Assembly: GCA_028564705.1 (NCBI GenBank)
Contig: JAPXFQ010002454.1
Span: 1,434,001 to 1,498,000, forward strand
DNA: 64,000 nt
Direction: 5' to 3'
DNA from: Apricaphanius iberus
Taxonomy: Eukaryota; Chordata; Actinopteri; Cyprinodontiformes; Aphaniidae
Positions 11,551-22,860 of this stretch are shown here, in pieces; the stretch's first letter is position 1; every line of letters begins with the position of its first letter. The notes beneath the pieces were generated by a model. That model had not been told where the DNA came from. It ran no database searches and saw nothing but the letters and a program-made list of their open reading frames with translations. A program made the translations under genes and the position numbers.

Positions 11551-11660
11551 CGCGTTCACACCGGCCAGTGCACCAGCAAAACGTTCAAACGGACGAAAGT
11601 TGATGCTTTAAAATTAAAACCCAGCTGCTTGCACACTTTGTAGACCGTGTCGGCTCATCA
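11551..11660. mobile_element. Possible solo Harbinger-type end
   Basis: AAGCCGCGTTCACACCGGCC resembles the terminal sequence of the Harbinger element at 21.6 kb (GCTGCGTTCACACCGC). No inverse partner was found nearby, so this may be a truncated copy or chance similarity. Confidence 0.3.
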
Positions 11661-11923
11661 CGTAAGTTTGTCAGCGGGTGAACTGGGATTTCTCTGTTGT
11701 TTCTCTGTTGTTTCTCTACCTTGACTAGTAATGCAGATTAAAACCATAGTTGCCCTAACCGGGTTTTGCTAGCATTAATTAACATAACAAGAAAGTTAAA
11801 ATAAAATATTGAACTGCTTACCTGGCACTCCAACATCCTCAGATATCTCTGATAGCTACCGCTTTTATCTCCTCCTGTACTGTCTCTCACGCCCTACAGC
11901 TACCAACCTCAATACAATCAATA

Positions 11924-11924
<1 letters not shown>

Positions 11925-11985
<61 letters not shown>
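11925..11985. repeat. (ATT)n microsatellite
   Basis: About twenty perfect TTA/ATT units. They produce poly-Leu or poly-Asn in translation, which should not be taken as protein. Confidence 0.97.
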
Positions 11986-11986
<1 letters not shown>

Positions 11987-12087
11987 GCACTGGCAATTTT
12001 AGGCCACACTGACAGCGGTGAGATTTGACCCCCATTGTGTCATTTGAGAGCAAGTGTAAAACAAGTTTGGGGACCATTGATCTAAAG

Positions 12088-13289
12088 TACACGTGTCAAA
12101 CTCAAGGCCCGGGGGCAAAATCCGGCCCTCCGTGTTCATTTATGTGGCCCTCTAAACTCCAGAGAACCCATTAGATTGAGCATTTAAAATCCATTTTTGT
12201 ACACCCCAATGCAATTTTATTAGTAAAATAAAATCAGTGTTTATTTAAACAGTCTTTAATCACATCATTATGCAAAGTTGTTCAAGATTATTTAATTTTA
12301 AGACGTACTTTTGGAATGTGGAGGGTGATCTTAACAGTTTGTTATAGTTTTATCAATACCTTCTGCCACAACCGGCCCTTTAAAGGAAACGTATGTAGGA
12401 TTGTGGCCAAAAGCGGTACTGCAATCACATTCAAAATACTGTAGAACTGTGTATCCCTTCTTGACTCGAGGTTGCCAGCTGCTGCGGGATCCAGCAGGAA
12501 CGGCTGACCCTAACTAAATAACATTAGCAATGGTCATACAGGTTAACTTGCAGCATGTGTAGTCCACATTATATGCGAAGAAAGAATGAGGAATTATTTG
12601 TACAGAGGTATAGGGTACTCAATACGTCTCCATTATGTTTCACATTGCCAGAATCGACGTGCTGTTGTTTTCCTCGACAGTTCAGCATAATGACAAAGAA
12701 ACGGGACCTGATGCTAATGTTAGCAATGACGACTCAAACATAGGTGAATCTTGCCTCTCCAGGAGAAAATTGGCGACGTTGACGTCTGTAATCAAATTCT
12801 TCTCCATTTTCAGCCGTCTCCATCTTTCAAAGGCATCTCCTATTCAAATATTGTTTTATTTCTGACTTTGTCACAACGTATTTTGGATTGATAACGAGGT
12901 CTTTTAGGTTTCGTAACGTTATACATGTTTTGTCCGTAACGTTCAAAGCTTCAGCTGTGGTAAACAGAGCAGAGCTGGCAACCCGGATGAGGAAACTCTA
13001 CTGACTTCGTGATTTGTAGGTAGGTTGAAGGTGGAGCCTCAGACCAAAACAGAACATGACAACAATAACATCACTTGAGGGCTGCAACTTTCACTTTTAC
13101 ATAACAATATTCTGGCCGGACAACTATTGACAGTGATATAAGTATTTCAAAAGAACATGATTTCTTAATGTCTAGTGACATATCGGGGCCATTTTATGAT
13201 TAAATAAAAAACATTTCTTACATACGTTTCCTTTAAGGATATTTATCATCTTGATGTGGCCCAAACTAGAAATTAGTTTGACACCGCTG
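12088..13289. mobile_element. hAT-like non-autonomous element with 8 bp target duplication
   Basis: The ends carry the inverted motif GTGTCAAACT (left: ACACGTGTCAAACTCAAGGC; right: AGTTTGACACCGCTG). They are flanked by the 8 bp direct repeat ATCTAAAG (12080-12087 and 13290-13297). An 8 bp duplication is the hAT signature. The outer element is only about 350 bp once the TTAA element inserted at 12384 is removed, and encodes nothing. The phrase 'tcaaactcaaggcccggggg' is a high-copy repeat end in teleosts. Confidence 0.65.
12384..13232. mobile_element. TTAA-flanked element nested in the hAT-like element
   Basis: The ends AGGAAACGTATGTA and TACATACGTTTCCT are perfect inverted repeats, bordered by TTAA at 12380-12383 and 13233-13236. 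Removing the element and one TTAA rejoins the host repeat as GGCCC-TTTAA-GGATATT, a clean empty site. The 849 bp interior has no recognisable transposase, so it is non-autonomous. The TTAA site suggests piggyBac mobilisation. Confidence 0.65.
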
Positions 13290-13299
13290 ATCTAAAGAT

Positions 13300-15612
13300 T
13301 CACAGTGACAAATAAAGCTGCTTTGTTAGATCATTTAGTTGTTTTATTAATATTATTACTATGATTGCCCTTTTTTAGTGTTTGTTACTTTGCTCATGTA
13401 TTATTATCCAAGAGTCTGGAAAAAATTAAACGTAAAGCCATAGAGAATGGAGTACACTTCGATTTTGGAGTTAATGATTGACAGCCAACTTCAGCTTTCC
13501 CAGGAGTAGGTTGTTGCTGGCAGAATTCTATACTGACTTGTTCGCTTGCAGAGCCTTGGCACTGGTTTCAATCCACAGTGGCGCATAATTCAAATGCCAT
13601 CCTATTGTTGCATCAGCAATAATCTCTGACAGCCAACAGAGACACCGAAATGGATCAACATTTTGTAAAATCGAAAATGCCTTTATCCATGCCCCCTCCC
13701 ATTGTAAACACCTCCATGCGTAAACACCTTTATTAGAATGTGATTTCTGAAATATTTTTTTGTGATATTATAATAAAACTAGTAGCACTTATGGTGTACA
13801 TACAGAGATTCCATTTGATTCAGGTTAAAGGGATCAAATTAGATATGCAGTTTCAAGCCCTGATTTATGATACAAGTTTTTTCTTTCTATTTCGTTGGCG
13901 GCATGAAGAATTTCAACCAATGAAAACTGCAAGATGCCAACCAGTAGAATACACACATGCTGTGGATTTTGGTGTAGAGTGAATATTGCACACTGAGGAG
14001 ACACGATTGTGTGTCCACATGCACATGCTCGTATGTGTGTGTGCATGCAGGGGGTGAAGGCCAAATTAGCCAGGTTGTATAAGCAATTATTGGGGCACAT
14101 TCTCTGCCTAAACACCCTAATAGGTATGTAGAGAAGGCATTATTCAATTAGAGTGGTGGTTTGCTGTAGTGAGCAGCAGAGCAGTGATGACAGCACTGGT
14201 GTCTTCTCCTTATGAAACAACCTATTTAAGCTAAATCAACTCCCACTTAAGAGCCGCGGTAATAAGCGTGCAGCGATGCTCGCCGGCCCGCGGGGGCCCA
14301 TCCGTCATGCTGTAATACAGAATCAAAATGAGTGATAACACCTAGTGCTGCTGAAGTGCCTTAGCTGCTGCTGCTGGAATGACTCTCAGACACACACACA
14401 AGACATCACAGAACCCTGCACAGGCATACACACACACATTGCTGGAAGCAGCAATACTGCAGGATGGCTCTGCTCGTTTCCCTCACACCCACCTCCACAA
14501 ACTCCAGCACATATGGAGAGAAATTGTGTTTCTATGGATTTCAAAAGTTTGAGTGTTTGTTTTTTAGGTGATTTTTCTTTACTTTTATCTGATGTCCATA
14601 GTGATAAAAATGTATACCTGTTTTTTAAATATGAGTGAATGCAAGTAGATTTAATAATTAAATAAATTTGATATAAATAACTTTTGTAATTTACATATGT
14701 AACACTTGTGCTAAAATTTGGAACAAATAAATGCTAATAAGACCTAGGTTCTAATGTGTTTTAATGAATCTGGTTTGTAGTAAACTGACAGATTTCTAAC
14801 AGTAATGCAGAACATATGGTTCAGATAGCACTATTGCAATGACGAAAAATACAGAACAATTCCCAAAACAAAAGAGCTCTCTTAAAAAAATGTAATTACA
14901 TAAAACAAAATGGCAAGTAAAATGATTAAGACAGTAAATAGCCTCACAACCCTTGTATCATTGCTCGGTTGTTGTCCATGTAAGTCTTTTGTTCTCCCTT
15001 GTTCGTTGGAGTGTTCCTCATTTTTGTGTCTCTAATGTACAATACCCGGGTAGGTATGAGTGTATGTACGTTTCCTTAGCTGAAAATCCTGAGAATTCCA
15101 AGATGAGTTCGTGGTGGATTCCTGCAGCAGCTGGCCAGTCTACTAGAGAAATCTTCAGTCTCGTCCATGGGTCTGGCTCGTCATCACATCCACAAACGTC
15201 CTTCAGTCATTTGGAGGGTCTCAAAAACCTGTCTACACATTAAGTGCAGAACAACAACAAAATATATTGATCACCATCTACATGCATCAAATCACACCAA
15301 ATGACTTATATTCAATCGGTACATAAAGTTTACATTCTTTTTCCTTACAAAATAAGAACCTCTGTAGATTACACACGTATTTTTGTCATGTATTCCCAGG
15401 GCTTTTCCTTCATTCAAATTTGAGTGGCAGCCGTCTCCAGATAATTTTGTGCTGCCCCAGCCTGATGTCGCTCTGCCCCCAGCTATGTGGATGTTATTTT
15501 AACTGCAGTTGCAGCGTTGCGCCACTAGGGGGGGTGCTGTATCAGCAGTGGTGCTCCGGGAAGATCTGAATCGTGTTTGGGTTCTTTCCACAGACAGTAA
15601 AAATAGGGTTTT
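13300..15612. other. Intergenic DNA, no gene seen
   Basis: No frame with recognisable protein content. It holds a complex, possibly regulatory segment at 14080-14340 and short CA-rich runs near 14390-14440. Confidence 0.5.
14080..14340. promoter_or_regulatory. Candidate conserved non-coding element
   Basis: A repeat-free, complex segment with TAAGCAATTATT and TTCAATTAGAG words, ending in a short GC-rich patch (GCCGGCCCGCGGGGGCCCAT) in otherwise AT-rich DNA. This is composition-based; interspecies alignment is needed. Confidence 0.22.
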
Positions 15613-15659
15613 CTATGGGGGTATCATTGTAGCAATATTATCTACAAACGTGCAGAGTT

Positions 15660-15960
15660 GTGTGTCTGTATCTCAATTTGTGTGTGCACAGTCAGATTTG
15701 CAAATGTGTAAAAGAATCTGTAAATGCGTGATGAGATTTGTGTGTCTGTACTACAATCTGCAAATGTGTAAAACAATTTGTGTGTGTTATCATGTTTGCA
15801 GATGTGTAAAAAATTTTCAAATCTGTATTAAAATCTGAAAATGTGTAGACAAATCTGCAAATGCGTGTTAACATCTTTAAATGTGTAGACAAATCTGCAA
15901 ATGCGTGTTAAAAATTTTTTAAATGTGTGTTAAAATCTTAAAATGTGTATACCAATCTTT
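15660..15960. repeat. ~30 bp subterminal tandem repeats of the ISL2EU element
   Basis: About eight degenerate copies of a unit of the type AATCTGCAAATGTGTAAA with GTGTTA or ACAATTTGTGTG spacers. The first unit belongs to the inverted repeat itself (it reappears at 18700). The rest look like expansion of that unit on one side only. Confidence 0.75.
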
Positions 15961-16532
15961 AAATACACATATATACATGAATGTCTGAACTATTTTCACT
16001 AGAAGACCCAGAAAAACAGTCAAATCATTGGTTAAAAGTCAAGCCGCTTCTCGATTAGCTCTCTTTACACACGTGGATTTTGCTACACTTCTGCCGTGAG
16101 TGAAATCCAAAAATGTGTATCAGGATTTGTATCTGTAACGTCTGGGTTTGCGTGCCCTGAGCACGTTGGCGGTCAGGCTCACAGGCTGCTTCATTCGGGC
16201 TGCGTTCGGCTCTGCTTGCTCTGTATGGACCATACCAGTTGGCGGTATTACACGGGGAAAGTGGCTCTGTGCACGATCTGTCGCAGGTTATCTTCACTGT
16301 TGGTCATAGGTCTTCCAGTTTAGCGAGGTTACACTGCCTTGCAGGTAATGTGCCTGTTCATCACGTTTCAACACAGAGATAAGTTTTCATTCCTTCCGTG
16401 AAGATGCTTGTTTACGAGCGCAGTGGCTAGCTAGGATCCGCAAACACGCAAAACACTCGCGTTTGTAGTCGGCATTTTCAACCGTGTGACTTTTTGGTGA
16501 CTCCCGCGGGACTGAGAAAGTTGCAACCGGAG

Positions 16533-18345
16533 CAGACGAGTTGGCCAAGGAGAATAACACGCTGCATTAAAAGATCGGGGAGCTCCAGCAACACCTGGAG
16601 GTGCTGCAGCTGTGAAACTGTTTTTCTGTGCAACTCTCAGCGGGGTCAGATGAGGACAACAGGTACAGTCATTTAACAACTGCGCTACATGTTTTCAGCA
16701 ACAGCTAATATTAAACATTGAACTAAATTGAAAATGTGTATTATTATTTCAGGTTTGCTTCATACAAGCACTACAGGCCTTCTGAAGATTGGTGGCCCCT
16801 GCTGCGACCACCAAGATGGTACGAATCAATCACAGGCGATAAATCCGATTCTGACAGCTGCCCTAAATTTTCTCTACCTGCAACGGTATGTAGCACAATA
16901 GTGGATGTAGATTAACATGAGGTTGTGAACATTTCTAATTAAGAAGTCGACAGAATCTATTTTTGCAGTAGCTATCGTGCAGAGGTCGCTATTTTAAGAT
17001 ATATTTTAAAGAGAATGCAGAGACATTTATGTGGACCATTGAAGTTCAATTTTATTTATATGCTCAGAATTTTTTTTTATGTCATATTTCAATCAGGTGG
17101 GTAGTAGTCACACACAATTACTTGATTAACAGTTAGTAAAACAAGATACTTCTAAGTTGACTTTTAATACACTACGCTTTTTAATATAACTGTTTTTCTT
17201 GCCTACATAGAGAAACACTTGATTGATTACTGCTCTAAGGACTTAGAAATAATGCAAATCCAAAATGTCAAGTCTATTTTTTTATTTTGGCTTGTCTGGT
17301 ATAATTTCTAAAAAGAAAAAGTACAGCTGCTATGATTTAACTATTACTAGTTGTATTTTCTCAAAATATATTTGTACTTTTTGTGTAATTTTTACAAAAA
17401 ACTGCTTCTCAATTAATTTATTTCAAATTAATGCTAATCTTGAGTGACTTTTTCACAACCCTACCCACCTCTGGTATAAATACAAAGTAATGCTATCCTT
17501 TTGTGAATATCAGTTTATATCTTAAGAGGAACAACATTAAAGTATCTGGATTTGCAGTATTTTTTGGAAATGTAATTGCTGTCTAGTGCTATGAATTGTA
17601 AATTTATTTAGGAGTAACACTTCCTCAATTTTTACAGAAACATCCACCCATCTGCTGCTCTTCCTGATGTACCTGTCTGTCGGCCTGCCTCTCAGGGATC
17701 TGGCTGAAAGGTTTGGGATTCGTCGCACTACAGCCAGCAGGATTATCACCACATGGACACTTTTATTGTACACTCTGCTTTGACGCAAGCGCCTCTTGAT
17801 CCCACCTGAAGTACTCCTAGTTAACCTTCCACCAGAGTTCTCAAATTTTCCAGATGCACAATTGGTGTTGAACTTCACAGAAATTTACTGTCAGACACCA
17901 TCTTCTGTTCTTCTGCAAAGTGACGTGTTTTCCAGTTACAAATCACATGCTACTTTCAAGCCCATGATCAGTATGGCCCCTCATGGTGCTATCACCTTTG
18001 TGTCTGCGTTGTACGCAGGGTCCATCAGATTTTAAGCTTTCGGCCATAACACATGTACTCAAACCAGGCATGGCAATAATGGTGGACAAAGGGTTTCTTG
18101 TCGACAGTTTAACCCCATGTAAGGTCTATCGGCCTGGCTTTCTTTCAAAAAACACTCAAACGAATAAAAAGGATGTCATGGAAACTCAGTCCATAGCACG
18201 GCTGAGGATACATATGGAGAGTTGCATCAGGAGGGTAAAGAAGAACAAACTCTTTGATAAGGAAATACCACTGTCTGTCTGTGGAAGCATAAGTGAACTT
18301 TTCAGTGTTGCTATCTGGTATAATACCAAAACGAACCACTTGTAA
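16533..18345 (+). pseudogene. ISL2EU/DDE_Tnp_4 transposase, inactive
   Basis: Three exon-like blocks with GT-AG borders are visible. Block 1 (16533-16662) encodes a coiled-coil type segment (ADELAKENNTLH, KIGELQQHLEVLQL) with two stops. Block 2 is 16753-16885. Block 3 (17638-18345) holds the core: LMYLSVGLPLRDLAERFG (helix-turn-helix), a TGA stop at 17781, then QLVLNFTEIYCQTPSSVLLQ, a frameshift near 18030, MVDKGFLVD and ARLRIHMESCIRRVK. The family catalytic Asp in the 'DCTEI' motif is Asn here (AAC, 17871-17873). The second Asp (18085-18087) and Glu (18217-18219) are kept. The enzyme would cut and paste its own element. A THAP domain, common at the N-terminus of this group, was not seen. Confidence 0.8.
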
Positions 18346-18789
18346 AGGCCTGGGCTACTCAAGACAGACCTGTATTAAAGTAAGTTACTTTTGTGTGTTT
18401 GCAAATAGTTTTTAAGATGTTAGTTCTATGTTTCTCTTTAAATATTGTTTTATCTCATATTTATAATGAAAAGTTTCCATGTTGTAATGAAACTATAATG
18501 ACATTTTTGATATATTAAAATTTGTGTTATAGCTGTTCTAAAGTTTTAAAATGTCATTTGTGATTGGGTCATTAAATTAACTTTGATTTGTACCCTTGTC
18601 ATTTATTTATACTGTATATAGAAATAATCTACTGATGCCACAAGAGGAGAGACTAGGTAAAGGTACATGCATTTACAGATTCTTTTACACATTTGCAAAT
18701 CTGACTGTGCGCATATAAATTGAGATACAGACACACAACTCTGCACACACATTTGTCAATAATATAGCTACAATAATACCCCCATAGTT

Positions 18790-20150
18790 TTCCCGCTAGC
18801 TGGTGCTATCGGTGTCCTGATTTTCCCCCGGCTCCTTAAACAGGTAAATATTTAGTTTTTTTGCATCCAAGCATGCCATTTTTTAATTTTTTTTATTTTC
18901 CGTATGAGAGTAACGTTAATGGTTTTTAGTGTTCCAGATAGGGCTGGGAAAATCAGGCACTACTTTAAAAAGTGACCTCTCGAGAAACATATTCAGGAAT
19001 AGAGAGATGTGAAAAGATGTGAAAATTGTGTCAGGTCTGAACGTGGTTTGCAGGCAGCGACTGGTGAGGGTCAGAATCATGGTCAGAATGCAGGACAGGA
19101 CAGTTTCTCAAAAACACAGAGCCAGTGGGTTTGACAAGCAGTGGCTCAGGCATATGCGTCATTTTAAGCAGGGATGCCGGAGACATGTTCCCAGCACTTT
19201 TTATAACGGGTTTGTCTCCACCAAACCTGAAGCCTGGTTCACACCAGCCTTGGAGCGCAATGAAGTGATCGTTTCGGTGTCCGACCTACTTTTTGCGCGA
19301 GCCGCAAGCGATCCAGTGAATTGTGAAACTAAAGGCAATTTTTCTAAATAAAGTACTGCAGATTACAAATGTGATCATATTTGTGGATCTAAACAGATTA
19401 TAGAGATGATATAAAGAGCTCTCCTCCTGTCTAATGCACTGGGAAACAGGAAGAGAAAATACATTTATTAAATGTGAAGAGTAGATAAACAAATATGTGT
19501 ATTTTAACAGTATATACTCCTCTCTACTACCACGCACATTGTTATGTTTTCTTTCTGCGCAGATGCTGCTTTCAAGATTTTTACAGACTCCTATCTGCTC
19601 TAAAGATGTTCTGCAATGTTGCAGGTACTGTTTCAAGATGCAAAAATACATAATCTCAATGTTGTGGGTCTGGCGGAAGTTTCTTTACTGTGGATGTGTG
19701 AACACATATTAGTATAATATTTTTGGTTGACTCCCACCTTACATTATGTGGAGAGAGCATGTCTGAAAATCCCTCCAACATTATGCTGAATCCACAATAT
19801 ACTCGATATCTCGGCATCCAGCGTTCCCGGTGAGAGATTTGATATGTCCACCTGAAACAGCGGATTAACCGCAGGTACCTATTCTTTTGCAGGATTCTGT
19901 TGAAAGTTGAATTTTCTCTGCACTGAACTAGCAAAAACAGCAAAGGTTGCAAAGGAAACCTTTTTTATTGTGCATATTCTTCTGAAGCGCATACGTATAA
20001 ATTTGCCATCATTGTGCTATATCTGGATTTTAATGTCTGCAGTTTGAGAAACAAAACACGCAATCTTTTGGCTTTCAGATGTTATTAATTCAATAAAGAT
20101 GTGAAATACATGTGAAAGGTGAAACAGAAAAATAATAGGCTATAAATAGT
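18790..20150. other. Repeat-like intergenic DNA, unresolved
   Basis: Contains AAGCCTGGTTCACACCAGCC at about 19230, similar in style to Harbinger or hAT ends, but no inverse partner was found. No open frame shows recognisable protein content. Confidence 0.35.
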
Positions 20151-20630
20151 CAACACATCCTCACTCCCAATTCGTCACATATGGACACTAGATCAGACTC
20201 CTGACCATGCGTCCATATGTGACGAGTTGGGTACCCCCCTTGCGTCATTTTTTGACGTGCTGGGTGCTCCCGTTGAATGTTATTCAGATCCCTAAACGTC
20301 AGTAATTGACGACACGGGGAGGACAAGGAATCATTTTACTTGCTTGCTTTTTTAAAAGAATGTGTTTTTGTCCTTCTGTGACCTTAAAGTTAGAACATAA
20401 AACTTGTGGGTTGGTTAAAATTGGTTAGATAACTTAACATTGTGTATGTTTTTCTGCTAGATCGAACGGCTCTGAAACAAAATAAACTTCAGATGTTAAC
20501 AATAAAGGACAACAACCATACAAGCTGTTCTGAGCGCGTCTAAAAATGATCCAACTCTTCACATATGGACGCATGGTCAGGAGTCTGATCTTGCGTCCAT
20601 ATGTGACGAGTTGGGAGTGAAGATACGTTG
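20151..20630. mobile_element. Foldback element with ~80 bp inverted ends, each itself a hairpin
   Basis: The left arm (20151-20230) and right arm (20551-20630) are inverse copies: both contain CACTCCCAA-TCGTCACATA, GACCATGCGTCCATATGTGA and GACTCCTGACCATGCGTCC. Within each arm the words TCACATATGGACGC and GCGTCCATATGTGA form a second, local hairpin with the ATCAGACTCCTGACCAT loop. The 320 bp middle is AT-rich and non-coding. It was probably mobilised in trans; the superfamily is not clear. Confidence 0.7.
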
Positions 20631-21590
20631 AAATAGTTAATAATAACTGTCCCCAGCAATCATCAAACCACACTCAGGTTTCTGGTTAGCCCATTGTCTC
20701 CAGCACTTTTAAAAACAAACTGACACCCTTGCGCTCAGGTAAACTGAGGAAGGCATGCACTGTTATTTATGCCAAAAGCACTGTACATAAATCCCCACAA
20801 CTTAACACACTTTCCGTTTAAAGTTGGCCCCTTATTTTTGTATCTATATTGTTTTAATAAAAGAATGCTTTTACATGATAATTGTCATTTTCTTATTAGA
20901 ATTCTTAATTAAAAAATATGTTGCCTGTAAAAAAGTGAATCAGTTTAAAGCATAGAATACCTGAATGGGTTACCACCTCTGCCTCAATTTGAGCCTGATT
21001 CCTTTCTTAAAATGTTAATATTAATAGTTAACTTATGAACACATTTCAACTACATAACATCATGAATTGAACATATGTATCCAAAATACTCAGACTGGTT
21101 TTAACTAACATTACACTGTGCTAAACAATGCTAAACATGGCTATTAACCAACGGCATTACTAGCCGACAGCCGTGCTAGTCGTCAGCTTCACATATCCTG
21201 CTCAGAGCAAACAAACACCAATGCAGTTCCATACATCAAGTGTGGGGTACACACACACACACACACACACACACATACTTATATATATGTAGTATCTAAT
21301 TTTTTGAAGGAAAATTTAAATTTCTCTGAAAGCAAGAACAAGCAGCAATATATACAGTAGCATCTTTAACATTATTGTTAATTATTTTAAGTGTCCAATA
21401 ATTAATGCATTTATGTGACTAATTTCACTGCCACCAAAATGAATCCTGGTAAATCAGTGACTCTTTTGGTTGCAGTAATAGATTGAACTATAAATTTTTA
21501 ACAATTAAACTTGTTCCTTTTAGTTCCAGGGAACTTTAAGGTTTAATCATGCATTCTACACTGTAGTCAGCACAGGGGACCACAATGCTC
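20631..21590. other. Intergenic DNA, no gene seen
   Basis: AT-rich and without recognisable coding or repeat ends, apart from an AC microsatellite at 21249-21275. Confidence 0.5.
21249..21275. repeat. (AC)n microsatellite
   Basis: About 13 perfect AC units, followed by a short TA run. Confidence 0.95.
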
Positions 21591-21593
21591 TAA

Positions 21594-22369
21594 TGCTGCG
21601 TTCACACCGCCCCAAATGCCAGCGTCAGTTGCGGCAAGATTACATGTAAAGTCTATGGTCGAGTACATCAGAGGTCCATCAGGGGCTCTGCGATGTGTTC
21701 TGTACGTTGGCTCCATCAACTTTAACCGCGATTACTACGGCAAGGCAGGAACGTAAGCAACGCAGAAGTTCAGCAAGCTCAACTTTTGACGGACCCAACG
21801 CAGTTAACACAGTGCGTCAACCAATCAGAGTGTCTCACTGTAGTGATGTCACTATACACGTATCTTGAATGAAGCGCGGGTCCAGTGAACACACGCAGAT
21901 TTCAAAAAATCAGAAATGACACTTACCGAAGACAGATGGACAGGCGCTCCTAAGGAGGAACAGATAACCTGTAGTTGGTGTCCTGGTGGGAGATTTGAGC
22001 TTCGATGCGGCCCAGGAGGTTGTAAAATTAGGTGCAGGACAGACGGAAGTAGCGCTGAAAGCGAACCTCATCCATAAGCAGCTCCTGGAGCAAATGGTTA
22101 AATTCACCAAACTCAGAACACATATGAAGAATGGGCACTGATGCACCCAATGTCGACGTTGTCTAGTTTTATCTAGCAAATAAAGCCAAGCCAGTCTCTC
22201 TATACGATCTGCCATAGTTCAGAATGTACCGCAACAGAGGAAGCCCCGCCCACGCACTCCTTTTTGCTCAGAAGTAGGCTATGGAAGCCAAAAAGTACAT
22301 ACGTCAAACTACATGCGTTGAGTTCGTTGCCTGACGCTGACAAACTTTGCGGTGTGAACGCAGCATTAC
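21594..22369 (-). mobile_element. Harbinger-type element, internally deleted, carrying a transposase exon
   Basis: The ends are the inverted pair AATGCTGCGTTCACACCGC and GCGGTGTGAACGCAGCATT, bordered by TAA on the left and TTA on the right, near the TWA-type target of Harbinger elements. The matched word CAGCGTCAG/CTGACGCTG lies just inside. About 776 bp long. It carries on the minus strand only the first exon of a PIF/Harbinger transposase, so the rest of the coding region is deleted. Confidence 0.7.
21927..22215 (-). pseudogene. First exon of a PIF/Harbinger transposase
   Basis: The minus-strand start MADRIERLAWLYLLDKTRQR is followed, after a one-base frameshift near 22130, by CSEFGEFNHLLQELLMDEVR, FQRYFRLSCT, a stop, FYNLLGRIEAQISHQDTNYR and ERLSICLR. 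The block then ends at a canonical GTAAGT donor (plus-strand 21921-21926). The motif order (basic start, EFxxLxxELxxDExRFQRYFR, ISxQDTNYR, ERLxICLR) is that of HARBI1-like transposases before the catalytic domain. The DDE exon is missing. Two stops and one frameshift make it dead. Confidence 0.75.
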
Positions 22370-22769
22370 GCTGCATGGAGATAATAAACTTTTAAACTAC
22401 TTTTCTTGTATAAAGATCTAAAACATGTGACATTTGCATTCAATCTCATTCTGAAACCATTAAATAAAAATCTAGTACAACCAACTGCCTACAGAATCTG
22501 ATTTGTTGATACTCACCACTATTCCTCACTCCTACTTTGTCCTGATATTGTCCAGTTATGCTCTATCTGCAGTCATTGTTGCCATAAACTGTACAGTATA
22601 TTGACTTTGTTTATTTCTTCTCATATAAGTTACATCACATCTGGCATTTCTGACTGGCTTTGCCAATTATTGGACTTGAACTTCTTTGACTTCCTGGACT
22701 AGGATACACTGGACCCTGTTTTTTCATGTTTAACCCTTTCTCTCTCCTGGGCAAAGGGGGCTATTACCA

Positions 22770-22860
22770 GTGATGCGGGTAACGCATTACTTTGTAGCGC
22801 CTTACTATAATATAACCACTTTTTCAGTAACGGCTAATCTAACCCGTTCCTATTTCTATA
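22770..22860. repeat. Teleost 'GTAACGCGTTAC'-type repeat fragment
   Basis: GGGTAACGCATTACTTTGTA and TTTTTCAGTAACGGCTAATC follow the pattern of a common teleost dispersed repeat built of GTAACG/CGTTAC words. The right half and ends are not recognisable. Confidence 0.45.

Larger units (their letters stand above)
15613..18787 (+). mobile_element. ISL2EU-type DNA transposon with ~120 bp terminal inverted repeats
   Basis: The left end (CTATGGGGGTATCATTGTAG onward, to about 15735) is repeated in inverse at 18663-18787, ending ..CCCCCATAG. Agreement is about 85-90% over 120 bp. TTTT lies outside both ends, consistent with a short (2-4 bp) target duplication. The interior contains exons of a DDE transposase of the ISL2EU/IS5-like group. 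The left subterminal region also carries a block of tandem repeats that the right end lacks. At 3175 bp the copy is full length but inactive. Confidence 0.75.

Noticed and set aside
11809..12092. Poly-Leu and poly-Asn frames on the two strands
   Set aside because: Both are translations of the ATT microsatellite.
15660..15960. CRISPR-like array
   Set aside because: Units are degenerate, spacers are not distinct, and the context is a eukaryotic transposon end.
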